Positions 10,098 through 20,979 of a stretch of DNA of 64,000 bases are shown here, one piece after another. Origin of the DNA: Girardinichthys multiradiatus. Lineage: Eukaryota; Chordata; Actinopteri; Cyprinodontiformes; Goodeidae. The stretch is from assembly GCF_021462225.1 (NCBI RefSeq), contig NC_061802.1:4607859-4671858 (forward strand). The letters run 5' to 3'. Position numbers and translations under genes: made by a program. A model generated the notes under the pieces. It was not told the origin of the DNA. It was given only the letters and a program-made list of their open reading frames with translations, and did not search any database. Position 1 is the first letter of the stretch. Every line of letters begins with the position of its first letter.

Positions 10098-12476
10098 CTT
10101 TGAGACCAAAAACAAATACAGCTTTACTGCTAATGAATTACTGTGGAAGAAATGTCTTATTTCAGTGACAGACTTGCATATAAAACGTACCTCTGTCTGG
10201 ATGATTCAAGATCATCAGTTTTCTATGGGCCTCTCGGATCTTATTTTTGTTGGCTGTGGGACTGAAAAATAGAAACGTTAAACGAGGGTGAATAATAAAT
10301 ATAAGTAGGAGTAGTTTTGTTTTCAGGATCAGGAGAACCGCAGATAAACAGTAAAAGAAGATGTGTCTGTATACCTGACACCTAAAATAAGAGCAGCTTC
10401 TCTCTTTGTCATCTTTGGTTCAAATCCACCTCTGTAGAAGCCTCCTCCAAATGCCTGTAACAGCAGGTCCAAAACAGGATGGTTAGAAACGGCAGTAAAA
10501 CAATGCATCTACACAGAACCACCAGCATGTTTCCCTGCTTACCGTCTTGGGCAAATTCTGAAGGGCCAGTTTCACTTGAGGCTCCATGTGTTTCATGGCC
10601 TGCATGGCGTAACGACCTGGTGGGAAAAAAGACACGCAGTGTATGCATATGTACCAAATTACGCCATAATCAGGTCGTTTCTTAGCTTGGAGTTTAACAC
10701 TCCGTTGCATAAGCTAAACCAAACTAGAGCAGTTACTAACCTACCATTCAGTGTATCATGCTACAGTGCTGTGGAAATAATTTATTGAGGGAAAAAAGCA
10801 ATCCGAATGAACCTGGTCTTAATTTAAGAAGTTATCACCGACATACCCCAAGACATATTCTGTGAACTAAGGAGACAAAAGTTGTACCTTTGGTAAGGTT
10901 TGTGTACCATTATGAACCAACAGCATTTTGGTAAAACAACATTATACTGACAGTCAAACCTGGTGGTGGTAGTGTGATGGGTCAGTGGCTACTTTAGGAC
11001 CTGGATGACTTGCTCAAATTGATGGAACCATGAATTATGCGCTCTACTAGCATATACTGAAGAAGAATGTCTGACCATCAGTTTGTGGCCTTTAGCCCAA
11101 GGGCACATCAGAAGATCCAAGTCTGATGGCTCAAAAAAACAAAATGAAGGTTTTAGAATGGACTAGTCAAAGTCTAGATATAAATCCGACTGAGATGCTA
11201 TGGCATGAACTTAAGGGTTTAATGCTTGAAAACTCTGGCTGAATTAAAACAATTCTGCAAAGAAGAGTGGGCCAAAACTCGTCCACAGTGATGTAAAAGA
11301 CTCATTGCCAAATGCTGCATGGCAGTTGATGCTGCCAAGCAAGAAACAACCACTTACTAGGTTTAGATAGCAATGACCTATTCACACAGCCAATGTACTT
11401 TTCCCCCTTTAGAAATGTAATCATAATTTCAAATTATTTTATACGGTAATAATAAAATCTGTTTGCTGATCTGAAACATTTGTATGGCAAAAGCAAAAAA
11501 GGAGAAATATGTAAGGGGGAAATTCTCCACAGAACTGTTTATGTTATTGTTTAAAATAGTGAAAGTTAGTCTTCACGTGTTTTAAATCCCACAGCTGAAT
11601 CTTTCAACTTCTCACTCCTCAGGACTGAAGGATTATTTATCTTGTGGTTCTTGGGATAAACTTTTAAACTTTTGCAAGTATGACAGTTTTTCACTTTGTA
11701 AGATACTAAACATTTTCCCTTTGGAGGAATGTCTGTACCTTCTCCAGTTTTTAAACTTTAAGTTATGATTTATTGAAACATTACCAACAGCTTTTTTGAA
11801 TTAAGTTTGTCTTTAATTTTCCAAATAGACAAAGTATGAGAAATTACACAGTACAACTTGCCCAAAACATCATTTAATGAAATTTTACTCATGTGTCTCT
11901 ACCACGAAAATTTGAAAGTATAACGAATAGAAATCCAAAAAATATTTTGCAACATGTTAACAATAATCTGTTTAATTAACCAGCCTGTCTGTTTCCCATT
12001 ACTGTGTTTTGTCATGAAACTATGGTTGGACACAGGGCTGCAGGTTCTGGTTCTGGTAGTTCATCTGCAGTGTTTTACCTGCAAGTCCAGCTGCTGCCAG
12101 AGCCAGTCCCACTGCCACCATGGAGCTGGCCTGCAGGGACACAAAGTGGATATCAGAATCAAAACGCGATGAAGAGACAGTCTTCCTCTTAACTTCCCTG
12201 CTGTTCCAGACGTGAAGAAAGAAAAACCAAGCTACTGCGGTCTCTTCCTATTTTATTCAGACATTTGCAGTCCATTTACCTTACTAATGTCGTTAAACTA
12301 GCTGCTTAAGGCAGAAAATAACACACTTGCTGTCAGGTCAGACAGATGAGAGGAAAGCTAACGTTAGCTTAGCCATTAAACTCAACGTTTTCCGGTGATT
12401 TCCAGAGCCCTAAACTTGAACACATTTTATATTTGAATGTCTCCCTCGGGACTAAATAAGGTCTCTGACCTACCAT
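10021..12476 (-). CDS. dnajc19: dnajc19 (TIM14/Pam18-type J-protein), complete, six exons
   Basis: DNAJC19 is an inner-mitochondrial-membrane J-protein that stimulates mitochondrial Hsp70 at the TIM23 import motor. Exons on the minus strand are 12474-12476 (ATG), 12079-12130, 10543-10616, 10375-10454, 10191-10261 and 10021-10097. They sum to 357 bases, 118 residues, against 116 in mammals. The N-terminus [20 protein letters not shown] is a hydrophobic membrane segment. [20 protein letters not shown] opens the J domain, and the HPD motif lies in [20 protein letters not shown]. The protein ends GQAKKQS. All junctions are GT-AG and phases agree. Convergent with fxr1, the same pair as in mammals. 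Intron 2 carries a Tc1 relic at 10764-11537. Confidence 0.96.
10191..10261 (-). CDS. dnajc19: dnajc19 exon 5 (HPD motif)
   Basis: 71 bp, acceptor tttcag, donor gtacgt. It encodes [20 protein letters not shown] then PDR. His-Pro-Asp is the Hsp70-stimulating motif. Confidence 0.95.
10375..10454 (-). CDS. dnajc19: dnajc19 exon 4
   Basis: 80 bp, acceptor gttacag, donor gtatac. It encodes [20 protein letters not shown] and ALILGV, the start of the J domain. Confidence 0.95.
10543..10616 (-). CDS. dnajc19: dnajc19 exon 3
   Basis: 74 bp, acceptor caccag, donor gtaagc. It encodes [20 protein letters not shown] then LPKT, the linker between the membrane segment and the J domain. Confidence 0.95.
10764..11537 (+). 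mobile_element. Tc1/mariner relic in dnajc19 intron 2
   Basis: The left end after TA reads cagtgctgtggaaataattt and the right end is an inverted partner (gaaattctccacagaactg). Between them the plus strand keeps degraded Tc1 transposase phrases, for example a Gly-Gly-Ser-Val-Met box near 10965 and the segment around 11130-11330. Full of stops, so inactive. Confidence 0.65.
12079..12130 (-). CDS. dnajc19: dnajc19 exon 2 (membrane segment)
   Basis: 52 bp, acceptor ccctgcag, donor gtaaaa. It encodes [18 protein letters not shown], the hydrophobic N-terminal segment. The exon carries an internal ATG, but joining to the exon 1 ATG gives the usual Met-Ala-Ser start. Confidence 0.92.
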
Positions 12477-12530
12477 GTCTCAGTGTTATGTTCCGTTTAT
12501 TTCGCAGATTGGGATCATAACTTTTGACCT
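12474..12530 (-). CDS. dnajc19: dnajc19 exon 1 (start codon only, plus 5' UTR)
   Basis: On the minus strand ATG (12476-12474) is followed at once by the donor gtaggt. The exon thus codes only for the initiator Met. The upstream boundary is a guess, since the transcription start cannot be seen. Confidence 0.75.
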
Positions 12531-12700
12531 CGCATGTTCTCGTCGCTAAGCGCAGGCGTCCATGTGTTTATACCGGAAATGGTGAAGAAGTGCCGTAAAA
12601 CTGCATCCTCTCAACAGTTGAATCGTCTGACAGCCACTGTTGTAGCTATGGCTTCCACTGACCTCACCGCACCCTCAGTGGGGATATTCAGGTGTCGCAG
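12525..12700 (-). promoter_or_regulatory. dnajc19: probable dnajc19 promoter region
   Basis: Immediately upstream of exon 1 and richer in CpG than its flanks. Includes accggaaat at 12572-12580, an ETS/GABP-type core common in promoters of mitochondrial-protein genes. No TATA box seen. Exact start site unknown. Confidence 0.4.
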
Positions 12701-12839
12701 CAGTAGAGTGACAGGCAAATCGAAGCGTGCAGATTCACACAAAAGAAATATAGAAACAGAAAATGAGAGCAAAACATTAAGGGCAAATTTACTGCATACA
12801 AAACAAATACTGCGCAGTTATTGAAAACACCATTCAGAT

Positions 12840-13225
12840 TAAAGAAATGTGCAAGCAACTGAATAGAATAACTTAAAAAAATGTACAACATGTAATTTTA
12901 TATTTGTGCATGAAAAAACAATACAACTGACTATTTAAAAGAAATGGAAAAAGAGCAAATAACAGCAGAAAAGATATAATCACAAATTTGTCTTTGTATT
13001 TTATTATTTTGAATTTGTGAATTTTACATATGGTAGTGCATAACAGATATGTACAAATGTCCTCAAATGCTCACAGGATTTACATGATCTGATATACAAT
13101 TTGCCGACCTTTAACAAATCATCCATTAGTCAGTACTGGTTCATCTGTCAGGAGCCAGTTTGGCTTTGTCTGGTTGCTTCTTTAGTTTATTTTTCTTCAC
13201 AATCTGGAGGATAAAATTTTAGATA
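12840..13225. other. AT-rich intergenic stretch
   Basis: No coding, RNA or mobile-element signature recognised. Confidence 0.5.
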
Positions 13226-13290
13226 TGTCTAGGGTTCACTTCCAGCCCTGCATGGAAAAGCGGGTAAAGACAATGGATGGATAGATGGAT
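13226..13290 (+). repeat. LINE tail fragment with GGAT repeat
   Basis: Ends in gcgggtaaagacaatggatg followed by gatagatggatg, the typical 3' tail (GGATn) of a fish LINE whose coding part is present at 14570-14689. Confidence 0.45.
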
Positions 13291-13728
13291 GATTTCTATC
13301 AAACCAGTAAATTAAAAAATTTAAATTTCAAGCCATGCCTAAAGGTAGAAATACCAATTTGTCTAACTATTTCTCCTTACGTACAGAGCCTATGCAAACT
13401 ATAATTAGACATTTTGGAATCTTATAAGACATTTTAGATTTTTTGAGAACAAATATATTGTGGTGATGTAATTAATGGATGTCTTAAAGTATGTGTTCCT
13501 TTCAGCAGTCACAGGGTGACTGCCAACCAGCCGTAAGCTTGGTTTTCAGGTCAAAAATACTGTAGGCAAGTAATTCTTTTGCATTTTACAAAATCATCAC
13601 ATTTAACAAAACCACAAACTTTGCAGCCCAAATGTAACAGGGTGTGGAACTACTTTGAGCTAACTTGAAATAATGTATATGTTTTTAAACAGCATTTAAA
13701 GTGGGTAAGAACGTGATTAGCAACAAAC

Positions 13729-13740
13729 AAAATTGATAGT
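13729..13740. repeat. target-site duplication, left copy
   Basis: aaaattgatagt, repeated exactly at 14690-14701 on the other side of the LINE insert. Confidence 0.85.
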
Positions 13741-14689
13741 GGTCTGGTCTCTCGGATGACCGGAGGCTGTGTTCCAACTATAGGGGATCACACTCCTCAC
13801 CCTCCCTGGTAAGGCCTAACCCAGGGTATTGGAGAGGAGAGTCCGGCCGATAGTTGAAACTTGGCTTCAGGAGGAGCAGTGTGGTTTTCGTGCTGGCCTT
13901 GGAACATTGGACCAGCTCTACACCCTCTACAGGGTACTGGAGGGTTCATGGGAGTTTGCCCAACCGGTCCACATGTGTTTTGTGGACCTGGAGAAGGCAT
14001 TCGACTGTGTACCTTGTGGTGCCCTGTGGGGGAAGCTCCAGGAGTACAGAGTCGGGGGTCCTTTATTACGGGCCATCCGTTCTCTGTACAAGTGGAGCAG
14101 GAGTTTGGTCCGCACTAAGTGGGACCTGTTCCCAGTGCTTGTTGGACTCCGGCAGGGCTGCTCTTTGCCACTGGTCCTGTACATAACTTTTATGGACAGG
14201 ATTTCAAGGCGCAGCCAAGGGCCGAAGGGGGTCTGGTTTGGGGACCAGTGGATTTTGTCTCTTCTTTTTGCAGATGACATGCTCCTGCTGGCCCCCTCTA
14301 GCCAAAACCTACAGCATGCGCTGTGGCGGTTCGCAGCCGAGTGTGAAGTGGCTGATCCTGGATACAAGCGGTTGAAATGAGCTTCCTCCGTAGGGTGGCT
14401 GGGCACTCCCTTAGAGATAGGGTGAGGAGCTCGGCCATCCGGGAGGAGCTCAGAGTAGAGCCGTGGTTAGGGCATCTTACCGGATGCCTCCTGGACGCCT
14501 ATCTTGGGAGATGTTCGACCGGGAGGAGGCCCAGGGGACGGCCCGGGACACGCTGGAGGGACTATGTCTCTCGGCTGGCCTGGGAACACCTTAGGGTCCC
14601 CCCGGAGGAGCTGGAGGAAGTGTCTGGGGAGAGGCAAGTCTGGGTGTCTCTACTGAGTCTGGATGAAGCGGAAGACGATGAGTACAAGT
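13741..14689 (+). mobile_element. LINE insertion, 5'-truncated with internal deletion
   Basis: Bounded by a perfect 12-bp target duplication. The frame near 13829-14380 encodes a reverse-transcriptase segment: EEQCGFRAGLGTLDQLYTLY, CFVDLEKAFDCVPCGALWGK, then the catalytic box FADDMLLLAPS. The region between the finger/palm and the C-terminal part is deleted near 14353: the text jumps from AAECEVA to a stretch matching 19566-19600 of the second copy. The C-terminal part (14400-14690) has TRWRDYVSRLAWEHLRVPPE. Non-autonomous. The family looks like a teleost non-LTR element; the clade is not certain. Confidence 0.85.
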
Positions 14690-14701
14690 AAAATTGATAG
14701 T
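14690..14701. repeat. target-site duplication, right copy
   Basis: aaaattgatagt, identical to 13729-13740. Confidence 0.85.
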
Positions 14702-15685
14702 ACCTAATTTTTGGTGCATACTGTCCAACATTAAGTTTTAATGCTGTTTTGTTTTCACCTCCTAACAGTGAGACACTACAGGCAATCAACAACTGCTCAA
14801 ATGTTGATATATTCCTATAGGAAATATTGCAAACAATGGTTTAAATGGCAGGAAAAGGTGCGTGCAGAGTGAAATAGGTGTACAGGATGGTGAATATTTT
14901 AAAGGTAAGAGGTATTAAAAAGCAGCTTTCATAATCGAAAGTTCAGCTTGATTCTGTACAATTCAGGATTTGACCTGCATTGACCTGTTTTGAGTGATTT
15001 ACTTCGTCTTGGCAACACCAAAACCATTTTAACATGTATTGAACTTTGCTAATTAAAAAATACTATATAAAAAATATTTTTTTAGGGTTTTGACATATAA
15101 TCTTTGGCCAGCCTTGACCAAAACATCACGAGTAGTGGATAGATTATAATGACCAACAATTAAAAAAATAGAAATTAATGCCAAATTCAAAAGATAAACT
15201 TTAATGAACTAAATTGTAGGTAAATGCTAAATTGTAGAAAAGACAGATTGTCTTCCTTAATTGCAGTTTCAGTCTTTGGCTATTCTTTTCCCCTGACGGA
15301 TCAAATCATGGCAAACAATGGTATGTCAAAGGTGGGAAATGTTAATACAAGACTTATTTTCTTTATTTTTAAAAGTGTTTGCTCCATATGGCATACCATA
15401 TCAGTGCTGGCCCCAAGCCCTGGTAAATTGATAAAAGTTGTGTCAGAAGGGGAATCCTAGGTAAACCTTGAGCTAAAAATATACAGTATGTGGATCACCA
15501 AAATGGGGGGCAGGTGATCCGCTGCGGTGACCCCCGTGGGGAGCAGCAAAAAGAAAAACCAAAAGAAGAGAAGTGTTTTTGACCATTTATTTTTCTTACA
15601 ATTTTGCTTTAATAAACTTTAACCATTTTAATAATCTTTTTCTTTCTTAGTTGCCAGTTTGCCTGCTTTGCCTGACCTAAAAGAC
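14702..15685. other. intergenic, nothing recognised
   Basis: AT-rich sequence with no gene or element signature, apart from a short GC-rich patch at 15500-15545. Confidence 0.45.
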
Positions 15686-16110
15686 ATTTCACATCCCCTG
15701 TTGTGAAAAGCTTTAAACGCTCCACCATCGTTCCGGTCCACAACAAACGCACCATCACAGAGCTAAATGACTACATATTTGTTGCCCTGTTGTCTGTGGT
15801 CATGAAATTCTTGAGCGTCTGGTGTTGAAGCATCTGAAGGACATCACAGGCCCCTGCTGAACCCCATGCAGCTTGCTTACCAGGCAAATAGGTTGGCAGA
15901 TAATGCAGTCAGTTTGGGACTACACTTCATCCTGCACCACCTCGACCACCCAGGGACGTACACTGCCCACAGTGCTGGCCTTCACCTGTCAGTGAATCGG
16001 TAACTTCAGATCGGCGCTACAGAGTACTGTTTGCCACAGAGACAGTTTCTTCCTCCAGGCTGTCTCTCTGATGAACACAATGAACACGTTACAGTCTGAG
16101 TTGTCAATCT
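15686..16110 (+). mobile_element. L2/Rex-like LINE relic with internal deletion
   Basis: The plus-strand text reads SFKRSTIVPVHNKRTITELN and continues to a decayed palm region (15830-15990). It then jumps to the C-terminal end near 16015-16080 (an Arg-Phe-Phe-type stretch ending in SLM). Several stops and frameshifts. Confidence 0.6.
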
Positions 16111-16691
16111 TTCTTTTTTTCTTTTCTTTACATAATAATAAATGGTTGCCCATACATGTACATACTGCTCCTTTTATCCTTGTTTTTAGTTCCTCTAAAG
16201 TTTATACTAAATGTCTGTATGCTGTAAATGGTTGAAACCGAAGTCAACTTCCTTGTTTGTGCACACAATCTTGGCCATTAAGGTAGATTTTGATGATTCT
16301 CATCATTCACAGATTGGTGTTAAACAGTCTGTGGGTAAGAATAACCTTTACCATTGTGTAACTTATTTTTGTATTTTAATATTATTAACATGAAGTAGGA
16401 AATATGGTGGCATAGGCAAATGCTGTTTATTCTTAAAGAGTGTAAGGGCAGTTTAGGTCAGGTTGTTGAAAAGCCACAATTACCTACAAACAAGGTAAAG
16501 CAGTGTGATGTGTTTCGAAGATAAAAGAGTGGCTCATAAAGCATAAAACATATTTTTCACACTCAAATCAGCCACCTCTCTGACTCTAACCCCCCTAAAA
16601 GTGTTGGAGATGTGCTAGACAGTCATACTCTTCCGTCTAAAATACAAGAGCTTGATGAAGATTTTATACAGCTACCCAATGTCAAGACTTG

Positions 16692-17231
16692 TGTAACAGA
16701 GGACCCCGGAATGCAGACGAGCAGGCAGCATGATGGTAGGTGAAATGATTTAATGAACAAAACTTACTTCAGAGAGTGATGGCAAAAACAGACATGGGCA
16801 GGCTGGCAAGACCGGCTTGGCATGAGCAAAAGGACAAGACAAGAACAGAGAGTGAATGATCCAAAATGTTTCCGTGAGGAATGAACAGAACAGATGTGTA
16901 TATATAGAACAAGAACAAGGTGAAATGAGGAGAATGATTTGCTTAGTGCCGGTGAACCGAATAAAGTTGATTGACAGACAGGAGAGAACAAAATGTGACT
17001 GGAGCAAAACAGAAATTCAAGGATACAAACTATTAGAAACATAACTAGAAAAACATGAAACTAAAGCATAACCAGATCCAAAAACCTAACTTGACAAAAC
17101 ATGAACTAGAAGACAAAAATTAAAGCGTGACCAGGAAAATAATAAACAGAAGCATGATTCAAAACCTCTACTGTGAGAAACATAAGAGTAAAAACCCACA
17201 ACCAAAGACCAAACAACCCCAAATCATAACA
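16692..17231 (-). mobile_element. possible solo LTR
   Basis: Begins tgtaacagaggaccccggaa and ends aaatcataaca on the plus strand, so on the minus strand it has TGTTA...CTGTTACA ends. The interior is a monotonous A-rich text of the type found in fish LTRs. No matching 5-bp duplication was found. Called from ends and composition only. Confidence 0.35.
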
Positions 17232-17578
17232 CCCAGAGAAAAGTCATAAGTGCATCAAAAATGCTACAGCAAAAGCAACTTCCCCTAATCATATCTAAAG
17301 CTTTTCCAGCAAACATTTGTTTTTTTTTGTCTGATTAAAGTAGAAGAGAGTACCATGAGTTTTATTTTTCATAAATCTGAATATTCAGCACAGTTGGTAC
17401 TCTTTAAATTATGCACCGATGTACTTTGTTTAAGCTCTTGAGACTGAATAACATCTCCATTTTTACAAGTAGCAAATGTAAAATTTTACAAGTTTTGACT
17501 TCAGATAAGTTGCAGCACAATTCTGCATGTCCTGTATGGAATAACAATTTAAATGTGGACTCTTGTGTGTTTCCACAG

Positions 17579-17680
17579 ACCACCGAGTGTTTAAGGACTG
17601 GCCAAACCTGCTGTGCAATTCCAGCTGGATATTCTGAAAAGAAATACTCTTCAGAGATGCCTGGGTACACTGCGAAGGAG
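17579..17680 (+). other. exon-like segment, origin unknown
   Basis: 102 bp between a good acceptor (gtgtttccacag) and a good donor (gaggtaagg). One frame is open throughout, 34 codons beginning TTECLRTGQTCCAIPAGYSE. I do not recognise the peptide. It could be an exon of a long non-coding RNA, a lineage-specific gene, or a chance pairing of splice sites. Confidence 0.3.
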
Positions 17681-18469
17681 GTAAGGCATGGCATAAACAA
17701 TACAATGTGGTACCTGCTGTACTCATTCTCAATTGCACTACCGAAAGTTGAAGGCTAAAAGCTGTCAGAGGTTTTTATTAAATGTTGAAAAAATTAGCAT
17801 TTAAATGTTTGAGTCTATCCCACTGTTTTAAAGGGAAATTCTGTTATTTTATATAGTTATTTTAGCAAACGGCTAATACGAGAGATAGGATGAAGAGCTT
17901 GTTTTTTGAAGGAAAATGCTTCTTGGACCATGACTGAGCTTCTTCCCCTGTTTCATCCCCAGTGGAATCACCTTGTCATTCAGTAATATTGGATGCCATC
18001 AGGATGGTGAGATTACATTTTTTTTTCTCAGAAGAGAATAACATTTTCTTCCAAAATGTAATGTTCTATGGGTAAGTTTGCCATCTTGAGGAGGAGATGT
18101 GGTCTTTGATGGTGTTTCTGGGTCTTTCTGTCATAGGTGCCTTCTTAAGGTTATTGGGCACTAATTTAGGTCAAGGATCTCCATGTGTCTTCATGGACAC
18201 ACCACAGGAACCTTCAGCTCAGCACAGTCAAGAAACATTTTGAGTCCAACTACTGAAGTGACGAAGCAAGAATGTTAAAAATGTGAATGCCTGACAGAAA
18301 ATGACATGAAAGTCAGATTTATTCATAGATTTGGACAATAAAACCTTTGATCAGCTGATAAATGTTTTGAGCATTTTGAACTTACAACCTGCTTATGATC
18401 CAGCAGCACAAAATGCAACTACTTCCAACCTCTTCTGCAGGGTTGTGATTTTATTTAGAAGTGTACATC

Positions 18470-18625
18470 CATCTGGCCAGGGAAGGCCTTGGGATTCTGC
18501 AGAAAGAACTGAACAAGGTTGCTGAGAAGAAATATGTCTCAGACAAAAGTTTCTTCTGTTGCTCCTGCTACTTGACTCGAAAGGAGCAGAAGAAAACGGG
18601 TGGAAAATGCATCATCTAGGTCTTA
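18470..18625 (+). mobile_element. LINE 3' end, strongly decayed
   Basis: ggccagggaaggccttggga through ggagcagaagaaaacgggtg aligns in order with the 3' end of the LINE copies at 14570-14690 and 19815-19967. An open frame over it is a by-product of that homology. Confidence 0.55.
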
Positions 18626-19281
18626 CAGTGTCATTTAAGTTGTTTCAGCAAAAATGCCCACTGCCATGATTAAGGGCAAACAATTAAATGCAGGGATATC
18701 ACATATTTAGAGCATGTATTGGGTGTAGGTCATTTTATCCCTTTTGCATTTCGTACTTTTACAGTTTTGGTCTTTTTGTACCTGAAAACACTGAAAGAGA
18801 AAGCCACTGTCTGCCACACCACGTTTCAAACCAAGCTTGCTTCAAATTGGACGCCTTGTAAAATATTCGTAATTTTGACAAATGATTTAAACTTTAATTT
18901 TATATAGACCACCGATAGTTTTCTGGATAAAAATATGGCTATGTTACTGCAATAAATAACATTTATCATCAGGTGGTAGCTTTTACTTAATTTGATTTTA
19001 TCAGGGGGCATCTTTCATATTTTAAAGATGTCAACTGTATATGATTGCAATCATAATCAGCCGAGGTAGGGTGTACTCTAAAAATCTTAGAACATTTTTA
19101 CAGGTATGAAATGGAAGTGGTTTGGGATGAAATGGCAATGAGAAGGAAGCAAAGGACCGAATTGATCATAAAATGTAACCACTTAATGCAGAAAGGTCAT
19201 TTTATAGAGAAAAGTTTAAATTTATTGATGGTGCCAATCTGCTCCATATTTTTACTACTTACCAAATATTTTATACACTGA

Positions 19282-19293
19282 TAATATTGGTGG
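19282..19293. repeat. target-site duplication, left copy
   Basis: taatattggtgg, repeated exactly at 19968-19979. Confidence 0.85.
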
Positions 19294-19967
19294 AAAAGGG
19301 TGGCTTGTCCTCTTCAGGTTGGAGGGGAGTTCCTGCCTCAAGTGGAGGAGTTTAAGTATCTCGGGGTCTTGTTCACGAGTGAGGGAAGAATGGAGCGGGA
19401 GATCGACAGATGGATCGGTGCAGCTGCCACAGTAATGGGGGCGCTGTGCCGGTCCGTTGTGGTGAAGAGAGAGCTGAGCCGAAAAGCGAAGCTCTCGATT
19501 TACCGGTCGGTCTACGTTCCTACCCTCACCTATGGTCATGAACTTTGGGTCATGACCGAAAGAACGAGATCCTGGATACAAGCAGCTGAAATGAGCTTCC
19601 TCCGGGCACTCCCTTAGAGATAGGGTGAGGAGCTCGGCCATCCGGGAGGGGCTCGGAGTAGAGCCGCTGCTCCTCCACATCGAGAGGAGCCAGTTGAGGT
19701 GGCTCGGGCATCTATACCGGATGCCTCCTGGACGCCTTCCTCGGGAGGTGTTCCAGGCACGTCCCACCGGGAGGAGGTCCAGGAGACGGCCCAGGACACG
19801 CTGGAGGGACTATGTCTCTCGGCTGGCCTGGGAATGCCTTGGGCTCCACCCGGAGGAGCTGGAGGAGGTGTCTGGGGAGAGGGGCGTCTGGGCGTCTCTG
19901 CTGAGTCTGCTGCCCCCGCGACCCGGTCCCAGATAAAGCGGAAGACGACGAGTGCGACGAGTACGAG
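19294..19967 (+). mobile_element. LINE insertion, 5'-truncated 3' part
   Basis: Bounded by a perfect 12-bp target duplication. It encodes the C-terminal part of the LINE protein: VGGEFLPQVEEFKYLGVLFT, LSIYRSVYVPTLTYGHELWV, then, after a frameshift near 19605, RTRWRDYVSRLAWECLGLHP. Relative to 14385-14415 about 11 bases are missing at the frameshift (tccgggcactccc against tccgtagggtggctgggcac). Inactive. Confidence 0.85.
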
Positions 19968-19979
19968 TAATATTGGTGG
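19968..19979. repeat. target-site duplication, right copy
   Basis: taatattggtgg, identical to 19282-19293. Confidence 0.85.
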
Positions 19980-20329
19980 TGTTAGGAATCTCCGTCTTTA
20001 CACGGAAACAAAGCACACAATGTGTTAAAGCACACAACTGGTTCATATATCGGGCTTTGTGGAAAGTTCACATCTCATGTCTTTACAAACATAAATTTCA
20101 GTGTGTAGTATTTGATACATGGTTTATAAAAAACATTAGAATTAAAAATCGTATAAATATACTGTTCATTTGCAAATACTTATGAATGTTTTTAGCAAAT
20201 ACTTATAATTATCTCTTGTCATTACAGCTGTAAGTTATTTGGGATGTGTCTCTGCCAGTTTGACACATCTAGAAGCTCAAATATGTGCTCATTGCTCTCT
20301 GAAAAAACGTGAAGCTCAGACAATCTATT

Positions 20330-20605
20330 GTGTCTCTGGTTCTGTTTAGGGTTTCTGTCCTGCTGGAAAGTAAATCTCCAGCCTTACGTTTTTTGTAGCC
20401 TTAAACAGGTTTTCTACCAGGGGTTTTCTGTATTTACCTCCATCCATCTCGTTATCAATTTGTTCCAGCTTCCCTGTTCCTGCTGAAGAAATGCCTTCCC
20501 ACAGCATGATGTTGCCATCACCATGTTTCTCTCTTTCACAATTATACACTACTTTGTATTGGTCTGCTACATAAAAAAACCCAAAAACAAAATCCAGTCC
20601 CATCC
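20330..20605 (-). mobile_element. Tc1/mariner fragment
   Basis: The minus strand reads [20 protein letters not shown], the same transposase segment as at 6149-6358. The end tttgtattggtctgctacat matches the element end type of that family. Truncated and degraded. Confidence 0.6.
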
Positions 20606-20979
20606 AGGAGTTTGTGGTGGTACCATGAGAAAATTTACGAGTTCAACAGGAATAAATCTTTTGCGAGGCGCATTGTTAGGGGTTTACATAGAGGTAAGGA
20701 ATTGTATTATTTTCATTTCACAATTGTTATGGGTTTTGAGTTGACAAATGCTCTCACCCTGCTTAATCAAAGGCCAGAAGCAGAAGTTTTTTTCCACCAA
20801 AGTCTGGTTAGTCATTTTGCTAAAATTACATTTAAGAAAGTGAAAACTTCTTCGGTCAAAATGTCATTTACATCTCATCAAATCATAAAAAAAAAACTAC
20901 AGGATGACACTGACAAGGAATATGTAGAGATCCTGACTATAAGTTGAAACAGTTTCCTAGTTTCCAAATGTGAACTTCC

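Noticed and set aside
12534..12824. Plus-strand 96-codon frame opposite the dnajc19 promoter
   Set aside because: No recognisable domain, no splice support, and composition typical of promoter DNA.
18460..18625. Open frame reading LAREGLGILQKELNKVAEKK... with a Cys-rich end, at first looking like the last exon of a gene
   Set aside because: It aligns base by base with the 3' end of the LINE copies at 14570-14690 and 19815-19967, so it is decayed LINE sequence.
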